From assembly GCA_044226655.1 (NCBI GenBank), contig JBGAGO010000002.1, forward strand, positions 643,741-707,740: a DNA stretch of 64,000 bases, in the 5' to 3' direction. This document shows, one piece after another, positions 25,703 to 35,405 of the stretch. The position numbers were made by a program, and so were the translations under genes. The stretch is from JBEVOS01 sp044226655 (GTDB lineage Bacteria; Pseudomonadota; Alphaproteobacteria; Caulobacterales; Aquidulcibacteraceae). Within the stretch, counting starts at the first letter, position 1. Each line of letters opens with the position of its first letter. A model generated the notes under the pieces. The model saw nothing but the letters and a program-made list of their open reading frames with translations, made no database searches and was not told where the DNA came from.

Positions 25703-26660
25703 GGACCACCTCCTCCATCGGCGGATCTTCGATTGTCACGTCTTCGATGCCGCCATGCGCGAGCGCGGCCTGCACCACGGCATCGACACGCGCGAGGTTG
25801 GTGTCGACATCGTAGATCGTGGTGTGCGGCTGGCTCGGCAGGCGCGCGATCCCGGGCATATCGAGCGCGATCTCGGCCGCCGCCGATTGCAGCGTCACAC
25901 GCTTGCGCGCGAGATAGCGCCGGCGCAGCTCCGCCGTGGGTGCATCGACCACGATGCGGCCCTGATTGATGACGATGACGCGTTCGCACACCAGTTCGAT
26001 GTCGCGCGTGTCGTGCGAGGTGAGCAGCACCGTCTGCCCTTCCGCGCGCGCCTGATCGCGAATGAAATCTCGAATCGCCGCCTTGGCCGTGACGTCGAGG
26101 CCGATGGTCGGCTCGTCGAGGAAGAGCAAGGCCGGCGCGTGCAGCAGGCTCGCCACGATCTCGCAGCGCATGCGCTGGCCGAGCGAAAGGCGCTGCACGG
26201 GCTGATCGAGAAAGCCCGCAATGCCGAAGCGTTGCGCAAGATCGTCCAGCCGGCGCGCAAACGTCTTCCGGTCGAGATCGTAGACCCGCCGCAGTAGTGC
26301 GAACGAATCCGCGGCCGGCAAATCGGCCCATAATTGCGAGCGCTGTCCGAACACGACGCCGATGCGATAGGCCAGCGCGCGCCGTTCCTTCCAGGGCGTC
26401 AGCCCCAGCACGCGCGCCTCCCCGCTGCTGGGCTCGAGAATGCCGGCGAGCATTTTGAGCGTGGTCGATTTGCCCGCGCCATTGGGGCCGATAATGGCCA
26501 CGCGCTCGCCTTCGGCGACGTCGAACGACACGCCGGCGACCGCATCGATGTTCTGATAATCCGGAGAAACCGCGCCGATCAGCGCGCCCGCAAAGCCCGT
26601 GCGCCGCTTAGCGAAGCGATAGGTCTTGACCAATTGGCTGATGTGAACGGCGGGAGGCAT
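25668..26660 (-). CDS. ABC transporter ATP-binding subunit
   Basis: A 330-residue ATPase. Walker A IIGPNGAGKSTTLKML (about 58), Q loop with VFGQRSQLW, signature variant LSLGQRMRCEI, Walker B ALLFLDEPTIGLD and switch His in LLTSHDTRD are all present. The signature LSLGQ fits the daunorubicin/viologen-type exporter group. A C-terminal extension (about 240-330) is typical of this subfamily. It is first in the operon with two permeases. A GC-rich hairpin (26730-26748) lies just upstream. Confidence 0.92.
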   Translation of the reverse strand: MPPAVHISQLVKTYRFAKRRTGFAGALIGAVSPDYQNIDAVAGVSFDVAEGERVAIIGPNGAGKSTTLKMLAGILEPSSGEARVLGLTPWKERRALAYRIGVVFGQRSQLWADLPAADSFALLRRVYDLDRKTFARRLDDLAQRFGIAGFLDQPVQRLSLGQRMRCEIVASLLHAPALLFLDEPTIGLDVTAKAAIRDFIRDQARAEGQTVLLTSHDTRDIELVCERVIVINQGRIVVDAPTAELRRRYLARKRVTLQSAAAEIALDMPGIARLPSQPHTTIYDVDTNLARVDAVVQAALAHGGIEDVTIEDPPMEEVVHEIYAHVARAV

Positions 26661-26729
26661 CGGGCGGGCTCAATTTGCAGAAGGACAGAGGCGATGGATC
26701 GTGTTTGGCGTGCGGATAGGCGGCCACGT

Positions 26730-26748
26730 CCGCTTCGGAGCGAAGCGG
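26730..26748. other. Perfect 8-bp hairpin CCGCTTCG-GAG-CGAAGCGG
   Basis: A strong stem with a three-base loop in the 217-base gap between two same-strand genes. No T run follows on either strand, so it is not a clear intrinsic terminator. No gene is visible in the rest of this gap. Confidence 0.4.
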
Positions 26749-26877
26749 GGCGGTCTGTACGCACATAAGCCAAAACGACTGCGTCATCTGTCTTTCCGGG
26801 AGCCGGTCAGAAGGCAGCGCGTGTAACCGAGTTCATCGCGGCGCTCAAGCCGCAAATCGAATGACGAGAGCGCGCGA

Positions 26878-29196
26878 TCAGGCCTCTTCGCGGCCGATGG
26901 AGCGCATGAAGCGCCGGCGCGCCGCGGCCGGCGGATCGGCCGGCTCCTCGTTTTGCGCCTGTTCAGCGAACCGATCGACCAGGCCTTGGATGAGTTCTGG
27001 CGCCATCGGCTTGGCGAAATAGAAGCCTTGGATTTCGTTGACGCCGGCAAGGCGCAGCACGGCGGCTTCCGCTTCCGTCTCGACGCCCTCGGCGACGATA
27101 TCCATGCCCAGGCCGCGCCCGATGGTGACGACCGCCTGGATGACCGTCATCGCCTGCTTGCCCGCGCGCACGCCATGCACGAACGCGCGATCGATCTTGA
27201 TCTTGTCGAAGCGATATTCGCAGAGATAGCTCAGGCTCGAATAGCCGGTGCCGAAATCGTCGAGCGCGGTCTTGAAGCCCATCGCGCGCACGGCTTCGAG
27301 CATTTTGCGCGTGCGGTCCGTGCTTTCGAGCAGCACGCCTTCGGTGATCTCGAGCACGAAGCGGCGCGGATCGGCGTCGTGCTTGGCCACCAGATCGGCG
27401 AGCAGCGCTTCCAGATCGACATGGCGGAATTGCACGGGCGAGAGATTGATCGCGATCTGCAGGTTCGGCCATTGCTTGGAATCGGCCATGGCGCGGTTGA
27501 GCACCCACGCGCCCAGGGCCGGCATCAGCCCCGCCTCTTCCGCGATCGGCACGAACACGCCGGGGGAAATGTCGCCCTGCGTCGGATGACGCCAGCGCAG
27601 CAGCGCTTCCACGCCCGTGATCGTGTTGGTCGCGCACGACACCAGCGGCTGATAGTGCAAACGCAATTCGTCGCGTTCGAGCGCCTCGCGCAGCGCCAAT
27701 TCGATGCCGCGGCGGCGCTCGACATCCCACGCCATGTTGGCGCTGAAGAACATGGCGCGGTCGCGCCCGTGCTTCTTGGCTTCGTAGAGTGCGATATCGG
27801 CGTGGCGCATCAGCGCTTCCGTGGTCAGGCCATGCTCGGGCGCTTTGGCGAGGCCGACAGACGCCGTCATGCGGATCGATTGGCCATAGATCATGAAAGG
27901 ATCTTCGAACGCGTGGCGCAGCGAATCGGCCAGCGCGTCGCCGCAATCGAGCGAGGCGGGCGCGCGCATCACGGCGAATTCGTCGCCGCCGAAGCGCGAC
28001 AGGAAATCCCTCGGCCCCAGATGCGCGATGAGGCGCCGCGCGACGGCCTGGATCAGCTCATCGCCCGCATGGTGGCCGAGCGTGTCGTTGATGTCCTTGA
28101 AGCGGTCGACGTCGATATAGGCGACGACCACGCCGCGGCCCTGCGCGTTTTGCTCGGTGAGCTGCTCGGCGAGCACGTCGGCGAAATGGTGCCGGTTGGC
28201 GAGGCCCGACAAGGCGTCATGCTGCGCTTCATAGCGCGCTTGCGTTTCGCGGTCGGCCAGATCGGCGGAGGCGCGCTTGAGGCGCCGCAGCGTGTGAAAA
28301 CAGAAGAAGCCCGCGCCGACCACGCCGCCGATCACCATCGGCAGAATGAAGATCAACAAGGCCTGCCCGGGCTGCTTCGGCGTCCACGTCAGATAGCCGA
28401 CGGAGGCGCCATCATCGGCGACGAAAGCCTGCGATTGCACATGGCCGATGCGCGAAGGCCCCGGCGCCACCGTGAGATCGGGCATCAGCAATTGGTGGCC
28501 GAGCTGGCGCATGAAGAGCCCATCGATCTCGACGATGCTCACCAGCATGGAGGGCGTGCCGTGCAACAGGCTCGCATCCACGCTCGGCACGACGGTGATC
28601 GCCGACACCACAGCCGGGCGGCCGTCGAACGAGAAGATGTGGCCCGCCCAGCTGGCGTTCCGCGCGCCCAGCAATTCGCGGTAATTGCCCTGCCCTTCGT
28701 TGAAGGCGCGCGCGCGCGTGCGCAGATGCACGTCGCCGCGGCGGCGCGCTTCCGAAATGATCATGTCCAGAATGCGCTTGTGCGCAGCGTAAGCGGGCGC
28801 TGCCGGAACCCGCGCGCCATCGACATAGGCATAGACCGGCTGATCACGGCCATTGATCACGAACACTTGGTCATGGCCGTAGGTTTCGGTGAACCAGGCG
28901 CCCATTTCGGTGTCGGCCCATTCCGTGTCGACGCGGCCCGAGCCGACATGGACGACGGCATCATCCCACCAGGCGATGGATTTTTGCTCGTCGAGGACGC
29001 GGCTCACGCTGTCGTCGAGCGCATTTTCCACGAGCTGACGCTCGCGCACGACGGCCGTCCGGTTCGCAGACCAGCCCGCATACGCAATGATCGCGACCAG
29101 CACGACGCTGAAGAACGCAATCGCCCCGCCGATGATCCGGGTGAGGCGACTGAGGTCGTTCCTGTAATGCTCTGTCCGGAGACTGTCGTCCGACAT
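26878..29196 (-). CDS. Membrane-bound CHASE4-GGDEF-EAL protein (c-di-GMP turnover)
   Basis: About 772 residues starting at MSDDSLRTEHYRND. A transmembrane segment (about 20-42) and another at about 280-300 enclose a periplasmic sensor of CHASE4 type (WWDDAVVHVGSG, WAGHIFSFDGRPAVVSA). Then come a GGDEF domain with the intact motif RFGGDEFAVM and an EAL domain with GVEALLRWRHP, LVLEITEG-like and DDFGTGYSSLSYL motifs. Both catalytic signatures are present. It probably makes or degrades cyclic di-GMP in response to a periplasmic signal; which activity dominates cannot be told. Confidence 0.9.
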   Translation of the reverse strand: MSDDSLRTEHYRNDLSRLTRIIGGAIAFFSVVLVAIIAYAGWSANRTAVVRERQLVENALDDSVSRVLDEQKSIAWWDDAVVHVGSGRVDTEWADTEMGAWFTETYGHDQVFVINGRDQPVYAYVDGARVPAAPAYAAHKRILDMIISEARRRGDVHLRTRARAFNEGQGNYRELLGARNASWAGHIFSFDGRPAVVSAITVVPSVDASLLHGTPSMLVSIVEIDGLFMRQLGHQLLMPDLTVAPGPSRIGHVQSQAFVADDGASVGYLTWTPKQPGQALLIFILPMVIGGVVGAGFFCFHTLRRLKRASADLADRETQARYEAQHDALSGLANRHHFADVLAEQLTEQNAQGRGVVVAYIDVDRFKDINDTLGHHAGDELIQAVARRLIAHLGPRDFLSRFGGDEFAVMRAPASLDCGDALADSLRHAFEDPFMIYGQSIRMTASVGLAKAPEHGLTTEALMRHADIALYEAKKHGRDRAMFFSANMAWDVERRRGIELALREALERDELRLHYQPLVSCATNTITGVEALLRWRHPTQGDISPGVFVPIAEEAGLMPALGAWVLNRAMADSKQWPNLQIAINLSPVQFRHVDLEALLADLVAKHDADPRRFVLEITEGVLLESTDRTRKMLEAVRAMGFKTALDDFGTGYSSLSYLCEYRFDKIKIDRAFVHGVRAGKQAMTVIQAVVTIGRGLGMDIVAEGVETEAEAAVLRLAGVNEIQGFYFAKPMAPELIQGLVDRFAEQAQNEEPADPPAAARRRFMRSIGREEA

Positions 29197-29506
29197 GAGG
29201 CTCGCCAAGGTAAACGCAGAATTACCCGCAGTAACACCTGACAATACCCGCGAAGCTGCAAATATCCGGTTACGGACAACCAGCAGTTTCGGTTAAATAT
29301 CATTGAAATGTTCGCACCCAGCCCTCAGGAACATAGACGGTACGTCTTGCCACGTCGTTAAGAATGGTAAATACAGATTAGGGATTGAACTTAACTTTTT
29401 TACGCTTTATTAGGGAAATCGCACGGCGCGAACTGTCCGTGTGTGGTCGTTGCTATAGTATTCGCAGAAGCGAGCCCAAGACCATTATGGTTAACGCAGG
29501 GGCTTG
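29197..29506. other. Intergenic region of 310 bases between divergent genes
   Basis: No gene seen. The stretch 29341-29415 is unusually AT-rich for this window and includes TTAACTTTTTTA. TATAGT at 29454-29459 could be a -10 element for the GNAT gene, but no convincing -35 was found. Isolated TTAA half-sites occur without the spacing of a CtrA box. Confidence 0.4.
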
Positions 29507-30256
29507 ATGATGTCGTCTTTCGCCATTTATTCGCGCGCGCATTCGCCTGAGTTGCGAAAAGCAGCGATCGCGGTCGAGCAATCGGCATGGAATGCTCTCG
29601 GATTCCTCAATTTCACCCGCGCGCACTTCCAGTATTACGAACAGATCCTTGAAGACTATGCGGATCACCAGCTGTGCCTCGTGGATGAGGCGCGCGGCTA
29701 TCCGATCGCGGTGGCGACCTGCGCCCCCTTCTCCGTGAGCTCGCTCGATGAGCTGCCGGCCGAAGGCTGGGATTGGGTGGTCGAAAGCGCCGGCAAGGGC
29801 GGCAAGGGCAAAGCCAACATGCTCGGCGGCCTCGGCATCTCCGTGCCGAAGGCGCACCGGTCCAAGGGCCTTGCGCGCGTCATGATCCAGGCCATGGCCG
29901 ATCTCGCCCGCGAGCGCGGCTATGACGGCGTCTGCATCCCGGTGCGCCCGACGCTCAAAGCCAAGCATCCCGACGTCACCATCGAAGACTACATGACGTG
30001 GAAGGATGAGGCGGGCCGGTCCTACGATCCGTGGTTCCGCAGCCATATCGCCGCCGGCGGCACGATGGTGCGCGCCTGCAAGCGCTCGATGGTGGTCGAG
30101 GAGCCGATCGCGTTCTGGGAAACCTGGTCGGGACAGAGCTTCGAAGAAAGCGGCGCCTATGCGATCGAAGGCGGGCTCATCCCGGTCGAGATCGACAAGG
30201 CGAGCGGCGTCGGCCGCTACGAAGAGCCGAACGTGTGGTTCTCTTATCTGAACTAA
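29507..30256 (+). CDS. GNAT-family N-acetyltransferase-like protein
   Basis: About 249 residues. The acetyl-CoA binding region is visible as GISVPKAHRSKGLARVMIQ, which matches the GNAT R/Q-x-x-G-x-A loop, followed by LARERGYDGVCIPVRP. The C-terminal half (about 150-250) is longer than in minimal GNATs. The start is ATG 29507 with GGGG six bases before; a TTG three bases upstream is the alternative. It lies alone between two c-di-GMP genes, convergent with the second by seven bases. The substrate is unknown. Confidence 0.72.
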   Translation: MMSSFAIYSRAHSPELRKAAIAVEQSAWNALGFLNFTRAHFQYYEQILEDYADHQLCLVDEARGYPIAVATCAPFSVSSLDELPAEGWDWVVESAGKGGKGKANMLGGLGISVPKAHRSKGLARVMIQAMADLARERGYDGVCIPVRPTLKAKHPDVTIEDYMTWKDEAGRSYDPWFRSHIAAGGTMVRACKRSMVVEEPIAFWETWSGQSFEESGAYAIEGGLIPVEIDKASGVGRYEEPNVWFSYLN

Positions 30257-30263
30257 GACCGGC

Positions 30264-32087
30264 TCAGGCCGTGTTGCGCAAAGGCTCGGGCTCGTACACG
30301 GGCTCGGGCGAGGCGTGGCCGAACAGATAGCCTTGCGCGAGCGCACATGCGCGTTCGCGCAAGGCGTCGGCCGTTTCGCCGCATTCGACGCCTTCGGCCG
30401 TCACCGTCAGGCCTAGCGATTTTCCGAGACCGAGGATCACATCCACGATCGTCGCGTTCGACGGATCGACCAGCATGCTCGACACGAACGAGCGGTCGAT
30501 CTTCAATTTGTCGATCGGCAATTGGCGCAGCAACAGCAGCGATGAATAGCCGGTGCCGAAATCGTCGAGTGCGATGCGCACGCCCTGGTTCTTGAGCGAG
30601 AGCAGCGCCGCCTTGGCCTGATCGATGTCGCCCATCATGGCGCTCTCAGTGACTTCGATTTCGAGGCGATGGGTGGGAAAGCCGGTCTCGCGCAGCGTGC
30701 GCAGCACCTTTTCCGGGAACCATTGGTCGCGGATCTGGCTGGGCGAAATGTTGACGGCGAGCGTGAAATCGCCCGGCGCGGCGAGCGCCTTCTGGCAGGC
30801 TTGGGTCAACAGCGTCCAGAACATGGCGTCGACCAGGCCCGCCTCTTCGGCGACGGGAATGAATTCGGCCGGTGAAATCATGCCGCGTTCGCGGTGCGGC
30901 CAGCGCGCCAGCACTTCATAGCCCGAGGCGACGCCCGTCGCGAGATCGACGACCGGCTGGAAATACGGAACAATTTCGCCGGCTGGAATGGCGGCGCGCA
31001 ATTCCTCTTCGAGCGAGGCCTTGAGCTTCATCGCCTGATCGATCGAGGCGTCGAAAAACTGGAATTCGCCGCGCCGCGCCTTGGCGCGCAGCATAGCGGC
31101 GTCGCCATTCTGCAGCAGGGCCGCGCCCGTCTCGCCATCGTGCGGATAGATCGCGATGCCGACGGAGGCGCCGACCGAGAGTTTCAAACCGTTGATCGGG
31201 ATATGCGTCGAGATTTCCGCGCCGATGCGGCGCGCGGCGTGCGCGATGGCTTCGCGATCGGCCTCTTCCAGGATGATGGCGAATTCATCGCCGCCAAGGC
31301 GCGCGGCGAAACTATCTTCGCGCAGGCAGCCCTGCAGCCGCGTCGCGATCACTTGCAGCAGCCGGTCGCCGATGGAATGGCCGTGTACGTCGTTGATCGG
31401 TTTGAAGCGGTCGAGATCGATGAACAGCAGCGCAAAGCCGTCTTCCAAGGGACGCGCGAGCCCCAGCCGGCGATCGAGCTCCTCCACGAAATGGCGGCGA
31501 TTGGCGAGGCCGGTCAGCACGTCATGGCGCGCCAAAGTGTGGGCGCGGGCTTCAGCGGCCTCCCGCTCGGCGATCTCAGCCGAGAGACTGGCGTTGGCGG
31601 TGAGCAGATCCTGCGTGCGTTCGCGCACGGTGACTTCGAGATCGTTGCGGATATTGTCGAGCGCGAGGACGGCCGTGCGGCGATCGAGCTGCACTTTGAG
31701 GCGCGCCATCAGCACGCGCAGATCGATCGGCTTGGACACGTAATCATTGGCGCCCGCTTCGAGCGCCTGGGCCACCACGTCGCCATCGTCGAGCGCGGTC
31801 ACGACGATCACGGGCACATGTTCGAGATCGTAGATCCTGCGCAGACCGAGCAGCGCATCATGGCCCGAGCGCTCCGGCATCATCCAATCGAGGAGCACCA
31901 GATCGATCTTCTCATTGGCGATGTCGGTTTCGATCGTCAGCGCGTCTTCGCGCAGCACGACATCATAGCCGCGCCGCTCCAGGCGGCGGCGCAGCATATC
32001 GCGGTTTTGCGCTTGATCGTCGACCAGCAGGACGCGGCCCAAACGGGCGCCATCCGGCTGCTCGCCGTTCTGTTGTTCCGCGGACAA
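30264..32087 (-). CDS. Response regulator with GGDEF and EAL domains
   Basis: A 607-residue protein. An N-terminal receiver (about 17-130) has VLLVDDQAQNRDML and phospho-acceptor LLDWMMPERSG. A GGDEF domain (about 190-325) carries LGGDEFAIIL. An EAL domain (about 350-595) has the signature as YEVLARW, in which Ala becomes Val, with DDFGTGYSSLLLL and AEGVECGE retained. Phosphorylation by an unknown kinase probably controls c-di-GMP output. No transmembrane segment. The hybrid kinase at 32607-35315 is a candidate partner. Confidence 0.9.
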   Translation of the reverse strand: MSAEQQNGEQPDGARLGRVLLVDDQAQNRDMLRRRLERRGYDVVLREDALTIETDIANEKIDLVLLDWMMPERSGHDALLGLRRIYDLEHVPVIVVTALDDGDVVAQALEAGANDYVSKPIDLRVLMARLKVQLDRRTAVLALDNIRNDLEVTVRERTQDLLTANASLSAEIAEREAAEARAHTLARHDVLTGLANRRHFVEELDRRLGLARPLEDGFALLFIDLDRFKPINDVHGHSIGDRLLQVIATRLQGCLREDSFAARLGGDEFAIILEEADREAIAHAARRIGAEISTHIPINGLKLSVGASVGIAIYPHDGETGAALLQNGDAAMLRAKARRGEFQFFDASIDQAMKLKASLEEELRAAIPAGEIVPYFQPVVDLATGVASGYEVLARWPHRERGMISPAEFIPVAEEAGLVDAMFWTLLTQACQKALAAPGDFTLAVNISPSQIRDQWFPEKVLRTLRETGFPTHRLEIEVTESAMMGDIDQAKAALLSLKNQGVRIALDDFGTGYSSLLLLRQLPIDKLKIDRSFVSSMLVDPSNATIVDVILGLGKSLGLTVTAEGVECGETADALRERACALAQGYLFGHASPEPVYEPEPLRNTA

Positions 32088-32214
32088 ATCGCTCCCCTTG
32101 CCCTGCAGGGTTTTAATCCATCTTCAAATTTAGCACTGAGTGGTTGATCTGCCGCTAAAGCGGACATGACGATCAGCTCATTCGCGAAGAAATACAGCGT
32201 GATAAACGCGGCGT

Positions 32215-32589
32215 TTACGCTGCGCGCGCGCCCGCGGCGACGGCTTCGATCACGGTGAGGAGCGCGGCGAAATCGACCGGCTTGGTGGCGAAGGCGTCGC
32301 AGCCGGCGTCAAGACATTCCTGGCGCGCGGAATCCATGGCGTGCGCCGTGAGCGCGATGATCTTGATCGCCTTCGTGGCCGGCAGCGCCCGCAAAGCGCG
32401 CGTCGCTTCGAGGCCGGACATCACCGGCATCGAGATATCCATGAGAATAAGGTCCGGCATCAATGCCTGCGCGCGATCGACGGCCTCTTGGCCGTTCTCC
32501 GCCGTATGCACTTCATAGCCGCGCCGCTCGAGGCGCCGCGTGAGCATCTCCCGATTGTCTGGGTGATCTTCGGCGATCAGGATACGCAT
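32215..32589 (-). CDS. Single-domain response regulator, DivK/CheY-like
   Basis: A 124-residue receiver starting at MRILIAEDHPDNREML. The acidic pair E-D, phospho-acceptor in LILMDISMPVMSG, switch LTAHAM and lysine in ATKPVD are intact. The LTAHAM variant is typical of DivK-like phosphorelay receivers. It follows the hybrid kinase gene by 17 bases and is probably its output partner. Confidence 0.88.
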   Translation of the reverse strand: MRILIAEDHPDNREMLTRRLERRGYEVHTAENGQEAVDRAQALMPDLILMDISMPVMSGLEATRALRALPATKAIKIIALTAHAMDSARQECLDAGCDAFATKPVDFAALLTVIEAVAAGARAA

Positions 32590-32606
32590 GAGGCCCGGCC
32601 CTTCCT

Positions 32607-35315
32607 CTAAGCAGTTTTCGCGAAATTGGTTGCCGATGTGTTGATCGCCGCGCCGCCGCGCGCGAAGCGCAGGGCTGCAGCGGCCAGCGCATCGCGATCG
32701 GCGGGCTTGGTCAAAAGGTCGCACGCGCCGGCGGCGATGGCCTTTTGGCGGTCGTCGTCGACCGAATGCACGATCAGCGGAATGCCGGCCGTCGCCTCAT
32801 CGTCCTTCAGCCGCGCGATCAGCGCCCAGCCGTTCAAATCCGGCAATTGAATATCGACGAGCGCGAGATCGGGCGCGTTGGCGCGCGCCAGCTCCAGCCC
32901 TTCCGCGGCAGTTGCGGCCTCCAGCACCGTGAAGCCCAAACGCCCCAGCGAGCGCGCGACCAGATCGCGCGCGCTTTCTTCATCATCGATCACCAGCACG
33001 ACGCGGCCATGCTCGCCGGCGGCCGCGGGCGCCTGCGCGACTGGCTCGCCGATCGAGGCGTCTGCGAATTGCGCCAGCACGCGCAGCGAGAAGGTGGAGC
33101 CCGCGCCGGGCGCCGAGCGGACGCTGACATCGCCGCCAAGCAATTGCGCCATGCGCCGTGTGATCGCGAGGCCAAGGCCGGTGCCGCCAAAGCGGCGCGT
33201 GGTCGAAGCATCGGCCTGCATGAACGGACGGAAGATGCGCGCGATCTCTTCTTCCGTCATGCCGATGCCGGTGTCGGTGACGTCGAACACGAGCTGCGCA
33301 TCCTCGCGCCGCACCGACAGCGTGATGACGCCGTCATGGGTGAATTTGCCTGCGTTCGACAGCAGATTGAGCAGGCATTGCGACAGCTTGAAATTGTCGC
33401 TGAACATGGCGCCAAGGTCCGGCGCGCACGCGATCACCAGGCGATTGCCGTTCTTTTCGATCAGACCGCGCACCGTGTCGGCCGTCGCCTCCACGAAGGC
33501 CGGCACGTCGAAGCGGGCGCACGACAGATCCATGCGCCCGGCCTCGATCTTCGACAGGTCGAGAATTTCGTTGATGAGATGCAGCAGCTGGCGCGCCGCG
33601 CCCAGCACCCGCTCAATATCCTTGCAGGCATCCAGGCGGCCCTCATCGGTCGCCTCCTCCAGCAGGATTTCGGAATAGCCGATGATGGCGTTGAGCGGCG
33701 TACGCAATTCATGGCTCATATTGGCCAGGAATTGCGATTTGGCGACGGAGGCGCTTTCCGCGGCCGCGCGCGCGGCCTGCAGCGAAGACACCGTGCGCCG
33801 CAGCGCGCTATCGCGCGTGTCGATCTCGCCGAGCAGACGGCCGAGCCGCGCGAACATCTCCGTCACATCGCCCGACAAGGCGCCTCCGGCCGGCGCGGAC
33901 GGCGCGATCTCCTCGCCCGTTTCCTCCAGCAGCGCGCGCTTGGCTTCGAGCGCGGTTTCGGCGCGCCGCATGGCCTCGACGAAGGCCTGCTCTTCGCGCT
34001 TGGCCTCGGTGATGTCCTTCGACATCACCACCACGCTTGTGACCTCGCCCTTTTCATTGCGGCGATTGTGCACGGAGGGCTGAATCCAGGCGATCTCGCC
34101 ATTGCGCCAAATGCGATGCTCGAACACGAAATGATCGGGCCGCGAGTCCACCTTGAACAATTGCTCGAGCCGGGCCCGATCCTCATCGAGATAGAGCGGC
34201 GAGGTCAGCGGATCGAGATCATCCGCCGTGAACGGGCGTCCGTAAATCGGCGTGGGATCGCCCTGCCAGGTCATCTCGAACGTGGCCAGATCGATTTCCC
34301 AAACTGTCGATTTCGAGACTTCGAGCGCGATCTGCAGGCGGCTTTCGTTTTCCTCGCTCTGCTTGCGCGCGCGCACGTAATCGCTGACATCGTGCGAATA
34401 AGAGATGACGCCGACGATCACGCCGTCCGCATCGCGCCAGGGCAGCAATTCCCCGCTAAAATAGCGCACGCCCGCGCTGAAATGGATGGCGTCGTCCTGG
34501 AACGTCACGTGCTCGCCATTGAGCGCGCGCACCAGGCGGTCGCCCCAACGCGCGGGCAATTTCGGCAGCACGGTCGTCAGATGCAAATCCGTCACGTCGG
34601 AGCGGCCGGGCGCGAAACTGTCGCGCCAGCAGCCATTGGCCGAGACGATGCGCAGATCGCGATCATAGAGGCACGCCGCCATTGTGGTCTGCTCGAAGGT
34701 CAGCCGCGCAATGCTCTCCTTCTCGCGCGCCTCATCTTCCGCGGCATCGAGCGTGTGATTGAGCTTGGCCGCGCCCATCCAGAAGCGCGACGCGTAGAGC
34801 ACCAGCGCCGCGCCGCAGCCGACCGCGGCGAGGTTCAGCATGAAATCGGCTTGCGGCGATTGCACCGCGGACCACAGCGGCGCGAACATCACGGTGAGCG
34901 CGCCAGGCGTCGCCGAGGCGATCGCCAGATCGCGCTCGCGGCCCAATTCGCTCAAGCTGCGCACCAGACCCGCGCACCACAGCGCCATCGCGGCGGCGGC
35001 CGTCGCGGGGCGTCCATCGAACCACAGCATCGTCGGCAGCGCGGCATAGGTCGCCGAGAGCGCCATCGCCCAGAACGCCAGGCCCGCGCGCAGGCGCCCG
35101 TCCATCGAAACTTCGGCTTCCGCCAGGCGGCGAAACACCAGCGCATCGAGCGAGAACATCGCGAGCGCCGCCGCGCTCCACATCAGCGGCGCGGTGCTGT
35201 CCATCACCAAAGCGGCGGCGGTCCCGCCGAAAAACGACAGAGACAGCGCGATCGGCAATTCGCGCCGGCGCAGTTCAGCCGCGCTCGTCAGCGCCGTGGA
35301 CAAAGGGTCGTGCAT
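32607..35315 (-). CDS. Hybrid sensor histidine kinase, membrane-bound
   Basis: A 902-residue protein. Residues about 20-185 hold six hydrophobic segments. Two PAS domains follow (about 200-320 and 325-445), and a coiled coil (about 450-530). The HisKA domain carries phospho-acceptor H535 in MSHELRTPLNAIIGYSEIL. The ATPase domain has N-box (SNAGKF), DTGIGM (about 682) and GGTGLGLAI. The C-terminal receiver (771-902) has D821 in LVDIQLPDLNG. This is a full phosphorelay-type kinase in an operon with the single-domain receiver downstream. The signal is unknown. Confidence 0.93.
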   Translation of the reverse strand: MHDPLSTALTSAAELRRRELPIALSLSFFGGTAAALVMDSTAPLMWSAAALAMFSLDALVFRRLAEAEVSMDGRLRAGLAFWAMALSATYAALPTMLWFDGRPATAAAAMALWCAGLVRSLSELGRERDLAIASATPGALTVMFAPLWSAVQSPQADFMLNLAAVGCGAALVLYASRFWMGAAKLNHTLDAAEDEAREKESIARLTFEQTTMAACLYDRDLRIVSANGCWRDSFAPGRSDVTDLHLTTVLPKLPARWGDRLVRALNGEHVTFQDDAIHFSAGVRYFSGELLPWRDADGVIVGVISYSHDVSDYVRARKQSEENESRLQIALEVSKSTVWEIDLATFEMTWQGDPTPIYGRPFTADDLDPLTSPLYLDEDRARLEQLFKVDSRPDHFVFEHRIWRNGEIAWIQPSVHNRRNEKGEVTSVVVMSKDITEAKREEQAFVEAMRRAETALEAKRALLEETGEEIAPSAPAGGALSGDVTEMFARLGRLLGEIDTRDSALRRTVSSLQAARAAAESASVAKSQFLANMSHELRTPLNAIIGYSEILLEEATDEGRLDACKDIERVLGAARQLLHLINEILDLSKIEAGRMDLSCARFDVPAFVEATADTVRGLIEKNGNRLVIACAPDLGAMFSDNFKLSQCLLNLLSNAGKFTHDGVITLSVRREDAQLVFDVTDTGIGMTEEEIARIFRPFMQADASTTRRFGGTGLGLAITRRMAQLLGGDVSVRSAPGAGSTFSLRVLAQFADASIGEPVAQAPAAAGEHGRVVLVIDDEESARDLVARSLGRLGFTVLEAATAAEGLELARANAPDLALVDIQLPDLNGWALIARLKDDEATAGIPLIVHSVDDDRQKAIAAGACDLLTKPADRDALAAAALRFARGGAAINTSATNFAKTA

Positions 35316-35405
35316 CGTTCTGAGCCCGGAGGAAAGTCCGCCGCACCCTGCCCGATACTGATAAATTTACTTTGAATTCCGGCGTTTACGCCCTGGAGAT
35401 CAAGG

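Noticed and set aside
26579..26773. A small minus-strand gene between the ABC ATPase and the c-di-GMP protein
   Set aside because: The frame has Arg/Ser-rich composition, overlaps the ATPase start and contains the hairpin at 26730-26748.
29341..29480. CtrA-type boxes in the AT-rich gap
   Set aside because: Several TTAA half-sites occur, but none has the TTAA-N7-TTAA spacing.
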